Shown: positions 39,820 through 48,092 of the stretch, in pieces
Position numbering within the stretch: the first letter of the stretch is position 1
Layout: every line of letters begins with the position of its first letter
NCBI GenBank assembly: GCA_910589655.1
Contig: CAJUTJ010000047.1
Location: 1 to 49,517 of the forward strand
DNA length: 49,517 nucleotides
Direction: 5' to 3'
From: an uncultured Acetatifactor sp.
GTDB taxonomy: Bacteria > Bacillota > Clostridia > Lachnospirales > Lachnospiraceae
The notes under the pieces: model-generated
Told to the model about the DNA's origin: nothing
Databases searched by the model: none
The model's input: only the letters and a program-made list of their open reading frames with translations
Program-made: the position numbers and the translations under genes

Positions 39820-40971
39820 TTAGAATACTCCGAAGATGGCCATAAATGTTCCTGCGGCCACGGCGGTTCCGATAACACCTGCTACATTGGGCCCCATAGC
39901 ATGCATCAACAGGAAATTGGTAGGATCTGCTTCCGCACCTACCTTCTGGGATACGCGGGCTGCCATGGGAACGGCGGATACACCGGCGGAACCGATCAAA
40001 GGATTTACCTTGCCCCCGCTGAGCTTACACATCAGCTTGCCAAACAATACTCCGGCGGCCGTACCGAACATAAATGCAACAAGACCCAGACCTACGATTT
40101 TCGAGGTATCCCAATTCAGGAATGCCTCCGCACTGGTGGTTGCGCCTACGGAAGTTCCCAGCAGGATAACGACAATATACATCATCGCATTGGAAGCGGT
40201 CTCTGTGAGCTGTCTTACCACACCGGACTCCCTGAACAGATTACCCAGCATCAGCATACCAACCAACGGAGCCGTGGTAGGAAGAATCAGGCAGACTACA
40301 ATGGTAATAATAATAGGGAAGAGAATTCTCTCCAGCTTGGATACGGGACGAAGCTGTCCCATCTTGATCTTTCTCTCCTTCTCGCTGGTGAACAGTTTCA
40401 TGATAGGGGGCTGGATAATGGGCACCAGCGACATGTAGGAATATGCCGCCACTGCAATAGGCCCCATAATTCCTGTCTGTCCCAGCTTTCCCGCAAGGAA
40501 AATGGAAGTAGGGCCGTCAGCGCCGCCGATAATGGAAATTGCCGCTGCCGCCTTGTCATTAAATCCAAGGAAAATAGCCCCGAAATAAGCGGCAAAAATA
40601 CCGAACTGTGCCGCCGCACCCAGCAGAAAGCTCTTGGGATTGGCAATCAGGGGACCGAAATCCGTCATGGCGCCCACACCCATAAAGATCAGACAGGGCA
40701 GGATCGCCAATTCGTCCAATTTGTAAAAGTAGTACAGCAGGCCGCCCACACCGTTGGCAGCGTCCTCTGCATGAAGCATGATGTCGGGGTAAATATTGAC
40801 CAACAGCATACCGAAAGCTATCGGAGTCAAGAGCAAGGGCTCAAACTCATGCCGGATAGCCAGATAAAGGAAAAAGCACGCAACCGCTATCATAACGTAA
40901 TTTCCCCATGTGAGGTTAAAAAACGCCGTCTGATGAATCAGGTTGCTAAGCGTAGAACCTATATATTCCAT
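39820..40971 (-). CDS. oadB: Na+-translocating decarboxylase beta subunit
   Basis: A 383-residue integral membrane subunit that decarboxylates carboxybiotin and pumps Na+ outward. About nine to ten helices are visible, with the family motifs SIIGGADGPTSIF (near 150-162), which carries the Asp essential for Na+ transport, and GLVAFMFGTAAGV. The protein ends NVAGVIGTAVAAGTFMAIFGVF, as is typical. The 177-bp gap to oadA contains a small ATGCCGG/CCGGCAT hairpin (39781-39801). It follows the biotin carrier gene by 52 bp. Confidence 0.95.
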   Translation of the reverse strand: MEYIGSTLSNLIHQTAFFNLTWGNYVMIAVACFFLYLAIRHEFEPLLLTPIAFGMLLVNIYPDIMLHAEDAANGVGGLLYYFYKLDELAILPCLIFMGVGAMTDFGPLIANPKSFLLGAAAQFGIFAAYFGAIFLGFNDKAAAAISIIGGADGPTSIFLAGKLGQTGIMGPIAVAAYSYMSLVPIIQPPIMKLFTSEKERKIKMGQLRPVSKLERILFPIIITIVVCLILPTTAPLVGMLMLGNLFRESGVVRQLTETASNAMMYIVVILLGTSVGATTSAEAFLNWDTSKIVGLGLVAFMFGTAAGVLFGKLMCKLSGGKVNPLIGSAGVSAVPMAARVSQKVGAEADPTNFLLMHAMGPNVAGVIGTAVAAGTFMAIFGVF

Positions 40972-41023
40972 TTGTTGACCTCCTGTTGTTTTTCTGCAGC
41001 TATCATTTTATAACCGTTCAAGA

Positions 41024-41398
41024 TCAGTTCAATGTTGCCAGAACCGCGCCTGCCTCGACTGCATCGCCAACAGTTACATCAATACTTGCCACAGTACCGT
41101 CTTGGGGAGCGACAACGGGAATCTCCATCTTCATTGCCTCTACAATAACTACGGCATCGCCTTTCTTCACGGCATCGCCGACTTTCTTTTCGATCTTAAA
41201 TACCTTTCCTGCCGCACCTGCTTCGATCTTAACGCTTCCTGCGCCGCCGGCTGCCTTAGGTGCCGCTGCGGGTGCCGCCTTGGGCGCTGCCTTAGGAGCA
41301 GCAGGCGCTTTTGCCGCTGCGGGTGCGCCTGTGGACGCGCCCTCTTCTACGGTTACATCATATACGTTTCCATTTACGGTAATGGTATAATTCTTCAT
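41024..41398 (-). CDS. Biotin carrier protein of the decarboxylase complex
   Basis: A 124-residue biotin/lipoyl domain protein. An N-terminal strand region (YTITVNGNVYDVTVEE) is joined by a flexible Ala/Pro/Lys-rich linker (about 30-55) to a C-terminal biotinyl domain. The biotinylation site is the lysine of EAMKMEIP (near residue 90). It shuttles carboxybiotin between the two carboxyltransferases and OadB. GGAGG eight bases upstream fixes the start at 41398. Equivalent to the 1.3S subunit of transcarboxylase and MmdC/GcdC. Confidence 0.94.
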   Translation of the reverse strand: MKNYTITVNGNVYDVTVEEGASTGAPAAAKAPAAPKAAPKAAPAAAPKAAGGAGSVKIEAGAAGKVFKIEKKVGDAVKKGDAVVIVEAMKMEIPVVAPQDGTVASIDVTVGDAVEAGAVLATLN

Positions 41399-41557
41399 TT
41401 CTATATCCTCCATTCTGCCGCTCAGCGGCTCGTAGATCCCTATTTCTTTTCTGTTTTATTTCCCATACGTCTTGTTTCACAAGCTCAATTGCAATGCCCC
41501 ATGCCCGCTTGAACAAACGCTCAAATCAGAGCCGTAACAATGCTTGCTCTTTTTATA

Positions 41558-42334
41558 TTAAGCACGTCTGCGGATGGAACGTACCACAAAACCGTCCGTA
41601 GACGCCGCGCCCTCACAGGCTGCCACTGCCGCCGCGATAACCGCTGCCAACTCCAGATCGTCTGTCTCGTCCACATACTCTTCCTGAGCCGTCTCCGCTG
41701 CCGCAGTGCTCTCCGCAACCGTCTCCACAGGCTTTTTCTTAGCCAGCTTTGCCTGAATTGCAGGGATAAAGCCGAAGCAGGAGATAATCAGGCTGATCAA
41801 AATCAATACGGTAAATACGGTGCCCATACCGATTACTGTATTAAGAGCCGCCTTAGTCATCAAATCACCCATGGAAGAAACGGGATTCAGAGAAACCGAT
41901 TCGATTACAAAAAAGTTATCGTTGCTGAAAATGATTTCCATTACAGCATCTTTTTTCTCACCTGCAATCGATATCTCCGCAATGATCTTATCACCATCCA
42001 CCCGAGCTGTCACTTCACCGATATTTACGGCTGCCCCCATCTCTTCTTTTGCGGAATGAACGGATTCTATAGCGCTTTTCATGACATATCCGGAAATATT
42101 AATCTGACTGTTACTCATAATATATGAGATCTCATCCAAGGTATAATCATCAAAAGACGCTGCCTCCGCATCATCCATGTAAGCCAAAAACAGGGGAGCA
42201 TACTGCATGGCTGCCGTCTGCTGCACTCTTTCCAGTCTCTGCGTCTCGCGTTCCGACAGGCTTTCCCCTTCACCGCAGGCGGTCAGTCCGAAAATACAGG
42301 CAATCATACATATCCACGCCAAAAATTTCTTCAT
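41558..42334 (-). CDS. Lipoprotein-OadG fusion, decarboxylase gamma/delta subunit
   Basis: A 258-residue protein with three parts: a lipoprotein signal (LTAC, Cys20), an extracytoplasmic domain of about 140 residues, then one membrane helix (about 164-191; VFTVLILISLIISCFGFI). A cytoplasmic tail with the OadG-like ending DDLELAAVIAAAVAACEG and FVVRSIRRRA follows. OadG/MmdD subunits assemble and stabilise the pump and are normally only 80-130 residues with one helix. The extra N-terminal lipoprotein domain, which vaguely recalls DUF3887, is notable. Located between the 12S-type gene and the biotin carrier. Confidence 0.85.
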   Translation of the reverse strand: MKKFLAWICMIACIFGLTACGEGESLSERETQRLERVQQTAAMQYAPLFLAYMDDAEAASFDDYTLDEISYIMSNSQINISGYVMKSAIESVHSAKEEMGAAVNIGEVTARVDGDKIIAEISIAGEKKDAVMEIIFSNDNFFVIESVSLNPVSSMGDLMTKAALNTVIGMGTVFTVLILISLIISCFGFIPAIQAKLAKKKPVETVAESTAAAETAQEEYVDETDDLELAAVIAAAVAACEGAASTDGFVVRSIRRRA

Positions 42335-42350
42335 TTTATAATCACCCTTT

Positions 42351-43781
42351 CTATACTGTTCCGTGCTTTTTTGCGGGACGGTCCTCGCTCTTGGTAAAGA
42401 GCATCTCGAAAGCGCCGATCACATATTTTCTGGTATCAGCCGCTTCCACGATCTGATCCACATATCCTCTTCGGGCAGCGCTGCCGACGCTGAGCTTCTG
42501 GGCATCATATTCGGCCGCCTTCTCATTGATCACATCGGAACCCTGACCCTCATACATAATTTTTGCAGCCAGTTTTCCGTCCATGGTTCCGATTTCCGCA
42601 TCGGGCCATGCCATGGTAATATCTGCACCGATTGCTTTTGAGTTCATAACGATTGCCGCAGTTCCCAGAGCCTTGCCGATGACCACGTTTACCTTGGGAA
42701 CGGTTGCGTTGGCAAATGCGTATGTAAGCTTTGCCGCAGCTTTTGCAATATTTTTCTCGGAACAAACGGTTGCCTCATAACCTTTTACGTTGGTCAGAGT
42801 CAGCACAGGAATATCAAAGGCATCACAGAAAGAAACAAAATCAGCCGCTTTCTCGCATCCCTTCACGGTAAGAACCGCATCCAGCTTCTCTGCCGTCTTG
42901 CCTTCCTCGTCACAGACCTCGCTGCGGTTCGCAACGGCGCCTATGGTCACTCCGTCCAGCTTCAGGAAGCCAACCACCATATCCTTGGCATAATCTGCCT
43001 TAACCTCATAGAAATCATTATTGTCCGCCAAAACAGACAATGCGATGGAAGTATCTCCCACACAGTTAGCCAGCTCGGGATTGACACGGTTTAAGTCGTC
43101 GGTGCACTCCACCATATCGCTTCCCTCAGCGTTATTGGAGGGCAGGAAATCAATCAGCTCCCTGATCTTGGTAAAGACGGCAGCCTCATCCTCCACCACA
43201 TCCACAATACCGCTCTCCTGAGACTGGAATTCGGCAGAAGAGGAATCACACTTGGCAATGTTGTTGCCGTCCAGCGCATTGGGCGCATTTACAAAGAGCT
43301 TTGCGTTCTTCTTTTCCATAAACGTAAAATCCGTCAAAGTGGGGAACAGAGCAAGTCCACCGCCGCAGGAACCAAGGATTGCCGTAATCTGGGGAATCAC
43401 ACCGGATGCCAGTGTCTGCTTCATATAGATAGCCCCGAACGCATTCAATGCATCCGTAGCCTCCTGAAGCCTCAAACCTGCGGAATCAATCAAGCCGATT
43501 ACAGGCGCCCCTGTTTTCATTGCCAAATCATAGAGATTTGTAATCTTCTTCGCGTGCATCTCGCCGACGCTGCCGTTCATTACGGATGCATCCTGACTGT
43601 AGACATACACAAGATTACCGTTGATCACTCCATAGCCGGTAACACAGCCGTCAGAAGGAGTTTCGTCTGGTTTCATATTGAAATCGGTAGCCCTTGCCAT
43701 CACAAGTCCGCCTATTTCAACGAAACTGTTGTCATCGAGTAAAGCTGCAATTCTTTGACTCGCTTTTGAAGTAGTACTCAT
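42351..43781 (-). CDS. Acyl-CoA carboxyltransferase, 12S/MmdA-like
   Basis: A 476-residue carboxyltransferase of the crotonase-like two-domain family (MmdA, 12S, PccB). These move CO2 between an acyl-CoA such as methylmalonyl-CoA, malonyl-CoA or glutaconyl-CoA and biotin. Visible motifs are VYSQDASVMNGSVGEMHAKKI, VIGLIDSAGLRLQEA, a glycine-rich oxyanion-type segment ILGSCGGGLAL and MAWPDAEIGTMDG. At 476 residues it is shorter than typical 510-residue MmdA, so substrate assignment is uncertain. First gene of the operon; the start at 43781 has GGAGG upstream. Confidence 0.88.
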   Translation of the reverse strand: MSTTSKASQRIAALLDDNSFVEIGGLVMARATDFNMKPDETPSDGCVTGYGVINGNLVYVYSQDASVMNGSVGEMHAKKITNLYDLAMKTGAPVIGLIDSAGLRLQEATDALNAFGAIYMKQTLASGVIPQITAILGSCGGGLALFPTLTDFTFMEKKNAKLFVNAPNALDGNNIAKCDSSSAEFQSQESGIVDVVEDEAAVFTKIRELIDFLPSNNAEGSDMVECTDDLNRVNPELANCVGDTSIALSVLADNNDFYEVKADYAKDMVVGFLKLDGVTIGAVANRSEVCDEEGKTAEKLDAVLTVKGCEKAADFVSFCDAFDIPVLTLTNVKGYEATVCSEKNIAKAAAKLTYAFANATVPKVNVVIGKALGTAAIVMNSKAIGADITMAWPDAEIGTMDGKLAAKIMYEGQGSDVINEKAAEYDAQKLSVGSAARRGYVDQIVEAADTRKYVIGAFEMLFTKSEDRPAKKHGTV

Positions 43782-43875
43782 GCTTTCAGTCCTCCATTTA
43801 TAATATATAGATACAAACAACTCAACAACATGGAATGCAGAAACGCGATATCTCCATGATGATTTTGTCCAATAA

Positions 43876-43904
43876 AGTATACCACAAAAAAAGCAACTCG
43901 CAAA
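43876..43904 (-). promoter_or_regulatory. Possible promoter of the decarboxylase operon
   Basis: Minus strand extended -10 TGG-TATACT (TATACT at 43876-43881) with a poor -35, TTTGCG (43899-43904), 17-bp spacer. It overlaps the terminator hairpin of the upstream dacF-like gene. Confidence 0.4.
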
Positions 43905-43915
43905 GCACGAATTGC
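43885..43915 (-). terminator. Terminator of the dacF-like gene
   Basis: Minus strand GCAATTC-GTGCTTTGC-GAGTTGC (7-bp stem, one G-U), then TTTTTTT, 18 bp past the stop codon. Confidence 0.85.
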
Positions 43916-43932
43916 ATTTTTTAAAGGTATTT

Positions 43933-45306
43933 CTATTTTTTTATCAGAAAGCGTCCGGCAATCTGTCTCAGGCACCATGCAAACTCTATGGGTTCCACAC
44001 TTTCGGCCGTCACAATATCCTCCGTTAAGTATACCGTATCGTCCACAATATAATGGACGGTTCCTACCTTCGTACCGCGCTCCACCGGCGCCTCCAAGCT
44101 TTTCACCCACTGATATTCCACTCTGATTTGTTCGTCCTCCCTGAGCAGGAGGCCCTGTCTTTCTTCCCCTGCCCCGTCAGCCATACTTTCCCCGCCGCCG
44201 TCTTCTAAAGCTCTCCTGCCTGCCACTTCGATTTCGGCATAGGCCGTGTCTCCCAGAATGTCCGTCTGTCCGTTCGCCACGGGAACGGGCTGCAGCAGTT
44301 TCTCGTCGAACCGGATTCCCTCCTCCAGAAATCCCCGATAGAAATATTGTTCCAGTCCATACTCCATCAGTTCTCTGGTATCGCTCCACTTATACGTTTT
44401 ATTGTTGGGCCAGCCGCAGGCCAAAAGCGCCACCACAAAGGTCTTCCCGTCTCTTTCCAGCGCGCCCACATAACAGTAGCCCGCCTTATTGGTAAAGCCG
44501 GTCTTGCCGCTGAGAGCGCCGTCCATCATGGTCAGAAAAGCATTATGGTTATAACAGGAAAAGCTTCTTCCGTTGGCGGAAAAGCTGTAATTCCCTGTCC
44601 GGGTAATATTCAGAAAAGCATCCTTTTGAGGAGATTCCCGGATACAATAGGCCATAATTCTTGCCAGTTCCGCCGCAGTGGTGCAATGCTCCTTCTGCAC
44701 CGTACTTCCGTCCTGAAGAGAAAAGGTTTCCGTGGCATCCAATCCGTTGGGTGTGATAAACCAAGTATTTTCGCAGCCCAGCTCCACCGCCTTCGCGTTC
44801 ATCAGCGCCGCAAAAGCCGCCACCGCCATCCGGCTCTCCTCGGCGGTATATTCGGACACCGGCTTTTCCCGCAGTTCCTCCGGCAGAAACTGTCTTCCCA
44901 CATGTTCCGCAAGCGCCACCGCGGTATCGTTGTGGGACTCCAGCATGAGGGAATACAGCAGATCCCCAACCCTGTATTGTTCCCCCTGCTTTATGTATAG
45001 CTTTACCTTGGGCATACTTGCCGCATAAGCGGAAACCGTAACCATTTCGTCGAGATCCGCATGCTCCAGTATCTGAATACAGGTCATTATCTTGGTGGTG
45101 CTGGCCATTGCCATGGGGGTATCCGCGTTTTTGCCATACAGCACTCTGCCGGAATCCGCATCCATCAGAACCGCCGCGGCGGCATACAGGGAAATGTTTC
45201 CGGCCGGATCCGAAGTGTTCTGTTCCGTTCCGTACACGGTCATTGAACTTGTTACCGTCAAAAGCAGGGCACAAAAAAAGCCCCCTATACTTTTTCTCAT
45301 CCGCAT
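43933..45306 (-). CDS. D-alanyl-D-alanine carboxypeptidase (DacF-like)
   Basis: A penicillin-binding protein of peptidase family S11 that removes the terminal D-Ala from peptidoglycan stem peptides. The 457-residue product has a signal peptide (about 1-26), then the three active-site motifs: SxxK as STTK (69-72), SHN (124-126) and KTG (268-270). The C-terminal domain runs from about 330 and ends with a hydrophobic helix-like tail. ATG at 45306 is used; a second ATG two codons later is possible. It is next to scpBA, a common Clostridial arrangement. Confidence 0.94.
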   Translation of the reverse strand: MRMRKSIGGFFCALLLTVTSSMTVYGTEQNTSDPAGNISLYAAAAVLMDADSGRVLYGKNADTPMAMASTTKIMTCIQILEHADLDEMVTVSAYAASMPKVKLYIKQGEQYRVGDLLYSLMLESHNDTAVALAEHVGRQFLPEELREKPVSEYTAEESRMAVAAFAALMNAKAVELGCENTWFITPNGLDATETFSLQDGSTVQKEHCTTAAELARIMAYCIRESPQKDAFLNITRTGNYSFSANGRSFSCYNHNAFLTMMDGALSGKTGFTNKAGYCYVGALERDGKTFVVALLACGWPNNKTYKWSDTRELMEYGLEQYFYRGFLEEGIRFDEKLLQPVPVANGQTDILGDTAYAEIEVAGRRALEDGGGESMADGAGEERQGLLLREDEQIRVEYQWVKSLEAPVERGTKVGTVHYIVDDTVYLTEDIVTAESVEPIEFAWCLRQIAGRFLIKK

Positions 45307-45353
45307 TCACTTCTTCAGAGATTTTTAATAATATATGAGGCCGTTCCCTTGTC

Positions 45354-45923
45354 CTATACATCAAGCTGAAGCTGAACTTCCGCTTCCGCCTGTTGCTTGA
45401 ATTCTTCCAGCTGTACGGGATTTAATTCCGGCAGTTCCTCCAGACTTCCCACACCGAAGCTGCGCAGGAACTGTTCCGTGGTTCCGAATAACAAAGGTCT
45501 GCCGGGGGCATCCAGACGCCCCAGCTCCGTAATCAAGTCATATTCCAAAAGCTTATTGATGGCGTGGTCACAGCTGACGCCTCTGACCCTTTCGATCTCC
45601 ACTCTGGTGATGGGCTGTTTATACGCGATAATGGAAAGGGTCTCCAGAACCGTGTCCGTCAGCGTCATCTTTCTGGGCGCCTTGGCAATCTTAATCAGGT
45701 ACTCGTATGTTTCCGCCTTGGTGCAAAGCTGGACGGACTTGTCGAAATAGATCAGGGAAATTCCCCTGCCCTTTTTGGCATAATTCTTCTCCATATCCTC
45801 CAGAATGCTTTTCGTGGTCTTTACGTCTTCTTCTATTACATCGGCAAGCCTGCTGATTTCCACAGATTCTCCCATGGTAAACAGCACCGCTTCTATCACT
45901 GCCTGCGCCTTGGTCTTGTCCAT
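45354..45923 (-). CDS. scpB: Segregation and condensation protein B
   Basis: ScpB binds ScpA and, with SMC, forms the bacterial condensin complex. The 189-residue protein contains two winged-helix domains, with TKAQAVIEAVLFTMGESV at the start and the central SIIAYKQPITRVEIERVRGV and GRPLLFGTTEQFL typical of the family. The start at 45923 matches the usual beginning of ScpB; a longer frame to 46034 would add 37 non-conserved residues and overlap the scpA stop. Directly downstream of scpA. Confidence 0.93.
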   Translation of the reverse strand: MDKTKAQAVIEAVLFTMGESVEISRLADVIEEDVKTTKSILEDMEKNYAKKGRGISLIYFDKSVQLCTKAETYEYLIKIAKAPRKMTLTDTVLETLSIIAYKQPITRVEIERVRGVSCDHAINKLLEYDLITELGRLDAPGRPLLFGTTEQFLRSFGVGSLEELPELNPVQLEEFKQQAEAEVQLQLDV

Positions 45924-46030
45924 TTTACTGTCCGTGCCTTTCCTGAATGTCTGCTCTGCCGGAGGGGTTATATAAAAGCTGTCTAAACCCGCTCCCCACA
46001 GCAAATATCTTGTTTGTCTATGCTTATCTG

Positions 46031-46771
46031 TCAAAGAGCCGTAATGATAATATCGTCGAAAATGTTTTCCTGACTGATAGTGATCCTGCCGGTCTTCATC
46101 AGCTCCAGAATCACCAAAAAGGTGACTATAATCTCCATCTTGCTGGACTGTTTCTCCAGCAGCCTGCGGAAGCTGAAATTCTTATGCTCTCTGGCATAGG
46201 CGTCCACATACAGCATCTTTGCATCCATATCGATTTCTTCTTTTTCGATATTGCCGTATTGGCTTCGGATGGGATCAATCTTATCCTCCTGTTTGCGCAC
46301 CACGGATTTAAAGATCTCATGGAGTTTGTTCAGAGTCATGTCTCCCACCAATTCCTCATAATTGACAGGCTGTCTGTAGGCCGCCACTTCCTCCGGAAGA
46401 TTCTGCTCCCGGTACATATTTCTGGCCGCATCCACCTGCCGGTCACGAAGCTCGAAGGACATATATTTATACATCTTGTATTCCAACAGCTTCTGCACCA
46501 GCTCCGCTCTGGGATCTTCCTCCTCCCCTTCCTCGTTGACCTCCTTGGGAAGAAGCATACGGCACTTAATGTCAATCAGCGTAGCTGCCATAACCAGAAA
46601 CTCGCTCATCACATTCATGTCACTTTTTTCCATCTGCCGGATATATTCCAGATATTGCTCCGTGATTTCCACAATGGGAATATCATAAATATCCACTTTA
46701 TTCTTGTCTATCAAATGAAGCAGCAGGTCCAAAGGGCCTTCAAACACTTCAAGCTTTACGGGTATTGCCAT
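46031..46771 (-). CDS. scpA: Segregation and condensation protein A
   Basis: Kleisin subunit of the SMC-ScpAB condensin that organises chromosomes. The 246-residue length is normal. The N-terminal IPVKLEVFEGPLDLLLHLI and EFLVMAATLIDIKCRMLLP are the strongest family signatures, and the C-terminal winged helix ends near NIFDDIIITAL. The gene is followed by scpB. Its upstream region contains family A copy A2 and further hairpins. Confidence 0.95.
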   Translation of the reverse strand: MAIPVKLEVFEGPLDLLLHLIDKNKVDIYDIPIVEITEQYLEYIRQMEKSDMNVMSEFLVMAATLIDIKCRMLLPKEVNEEGEEEDPRAELVQKLLEYKMYKYMSFELRDRQVDAARNMYREQNLPEEVAAYRQPVNYEELVGDMTLNKLHEIFKSVVRKQEDKIDPIRSQYGNIEKEEIDMDAKMLYVDAYAREHKNFSFRRLLEKQSSKMEIIVTFLVILELMKTGRITISQENIFDDIIITAL

Positions 46772-46869
46772 GCTCTTACAGATACCTTTCTATGTCTACC
46801 GCCCATTATTGTACCGATTTTTCCCATATAATGCAAGAAAGAACGTACATTCGCTATCCTGACGGCTGC

Positions 46870-46979
46870 GTTGCTGTTCACTCGCTGTCTCCGCGAGGTG
46901 AAACCCGAGACAGACATGCGCGAAATCGCTGTTTTGCGATTTCTGTGCATAGGTTGCCGTGAACGGAGTGAACAGTAAC
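46870..46979 (+). mobile_element. Family A MITE-like element, copy A2, with near-perfect target duplication
   Basis: 110 bp with a terminal inverted repeat of 12 bp, one mismatch (GTTGCTGTTCAC at 46870-46881, GTGAACAGTAAC at 46968-46979). It is flanked by ACGGCTGC (46862-46869) and GCGGCTGC (46980-46987), a 7/8 direct repeat. Inside: GCGAGG, CCCGAG, TGCGC, the hairpin GAAATCGC-TGTTTT-GCGATTTC and TGTGCAT. Confidence 0.8.
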
Positions 46980-47090
46980 GCGGCTGCGGTTCCGCGCCGG
47001 AATACCGTCCCAGCGTTCCTCCTCCGTTGCGAGGCATGTCCGGAAACCGTTCGCTGTAATATGCCGTTCCGGTTTGCGTCCTGTCTCTGC

Positions 47091-47128
47091 CCGAAGCCGA
47101 AAAAAGAGACATCCTTTCCCGGCTTCGG
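47091..47128. repeat. Hairpin in the scpA / phosphoesterase intergenic region
   Basis: CCGAAGCCG (47091-47099) and CGGCTTCGG (47120-47128), extended outward by TGCGTC/GACGCA. The GC-rich stretch 46988-47169 holds further imperfect hairpins (for example AAACCG/CGGTTT) but no gene. Confidence 0.55.
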
Positions 47129-47169
47129 ACGCAGAACAGAGGTCAGGCCGCGGGTACGGCAGGAGCCGG

Positions 47170-48045
47170 TTATTGTCCGCGGAAACCGTCACCGGATTTA
47201 AAGTCCACCACCCATAATTCCCCCGGATTAAACAGCCTGAAAGGGATTGTGTGTATGCCCAGACCTCTGCTTAACAGCATGGTTTTATCCGACTCATAGA
47301 ACAGCCCTCCGTCATATTTCGGGAAAAGTCTTACGCCGGGAGAGGCAACCCCCTTTCCCCAGAAGGGAATTCTCACAATTCCGCCATGCACATGCCCCGA
47401 TACCGTTAAGTCGGCGCCCCATCCGGCATATTGGGGGAAATAGTCGGGATTATGGGCAATCAGCACATTGTAGACATGGGAATCGGGCGTTCCCAGAAGT
47501 TTTTTCAGATAATTCCGATCCATGGGCTGCACCTGAAATCTCTTGTAATAGGTCTTGTCTATCTCCGAGCCGTAGATCACAATCCCGTGTTCCCGCAGGA
47601 AAGTATGGGAGTTGACCAAACGCTCCACCCCTATCTCCCGGAGAGCGGCTTCATACCGCTCCGCCATATCGCCGTAATTCGAGCGGTACAGCTTCAGACG
47701 GTGCTCATGATTACCGTTTGCATAATAAATGGGATACTCTTTGGACAGCTCCTCCAAGACATGCAGCGCCGGCCCAAAGCTTTTCCGGGGCTTGGCGGTA
47801 AGCATATCCCCCGCTATGATAATACAATCCGGCTTGCAGGAATTAACCGCCTCCAAGAGTCTCTCATTCTCTCTCCCGTAACATTTATTGTGGAGATCCG
47901 CAAGCACGACTGCACGCAGCGGCTTGCGGATTCTTTCGTCCTCTATCTCATATGTTCTGACGGCAAAACGGTTGCTGTCATACAACATAAACCAAATACA
48001 AATAATTGCAATCACACAGATTACGGAAACAATTATGTCTGCCAT
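47170..48045 (-). CDS. Membrane-anchored metallophosphoesterase
   Basis: A 291-residue calcineurin-like phosphoesterase, probably of the YkuE/YaeI type. An N-terminal helix (IIVSVICVIAIICIWFML) anchors it. The dimetal site is visible as VVLADLHNKCYG, IIAGDMLTAK, YANGNHEH, LIAHNPDYF and VSGHVHGG. The first block has DLHN in place of the usual DxH spacing but keeps the metal ligands. The start at 48045 has GGGAG six bases upstream; an ATG four codons earlier is possible. The substrate is unknown. Confidence 0.9.
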   Translation of the reverse strand: MADIIVSVICVIAIICIWFMLYDSNRFAVRTYEIEDERIRKPLRAVVLADLHNKCYGRENERLLEAVNSCKPDCIIIAGDMLTAKPRKSFGPALHVLEELSKEYPIYYANGNHEHRLKLYRSNYGDMAERYEAALREIGVERLVNSHTFLREHGIVIYGSEIDKTYYKRFQVQPMDRNYLKKLLGTPDSHVYNVLIAHNPDYFPQYAGWGADLTVSGHVHGGIVRIPFWGKGVASPGVRLFPKYDGGLFYESDKTMLLSRGLGIHTIPFRLFNPGELWVVDFKSGDGFRGQ

Positions 48046-48092
48046 TACTACTCCCATCGAATTGTATTTTATTATATGGAATCATTATACCA

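Noticed and set aside
45924..46034. N-terminal extension of scpB overlapping the scpA stop
   Set aside because: The 37 extra residues are not like any ScpB N-terminus; the internal start matches the normal family length.
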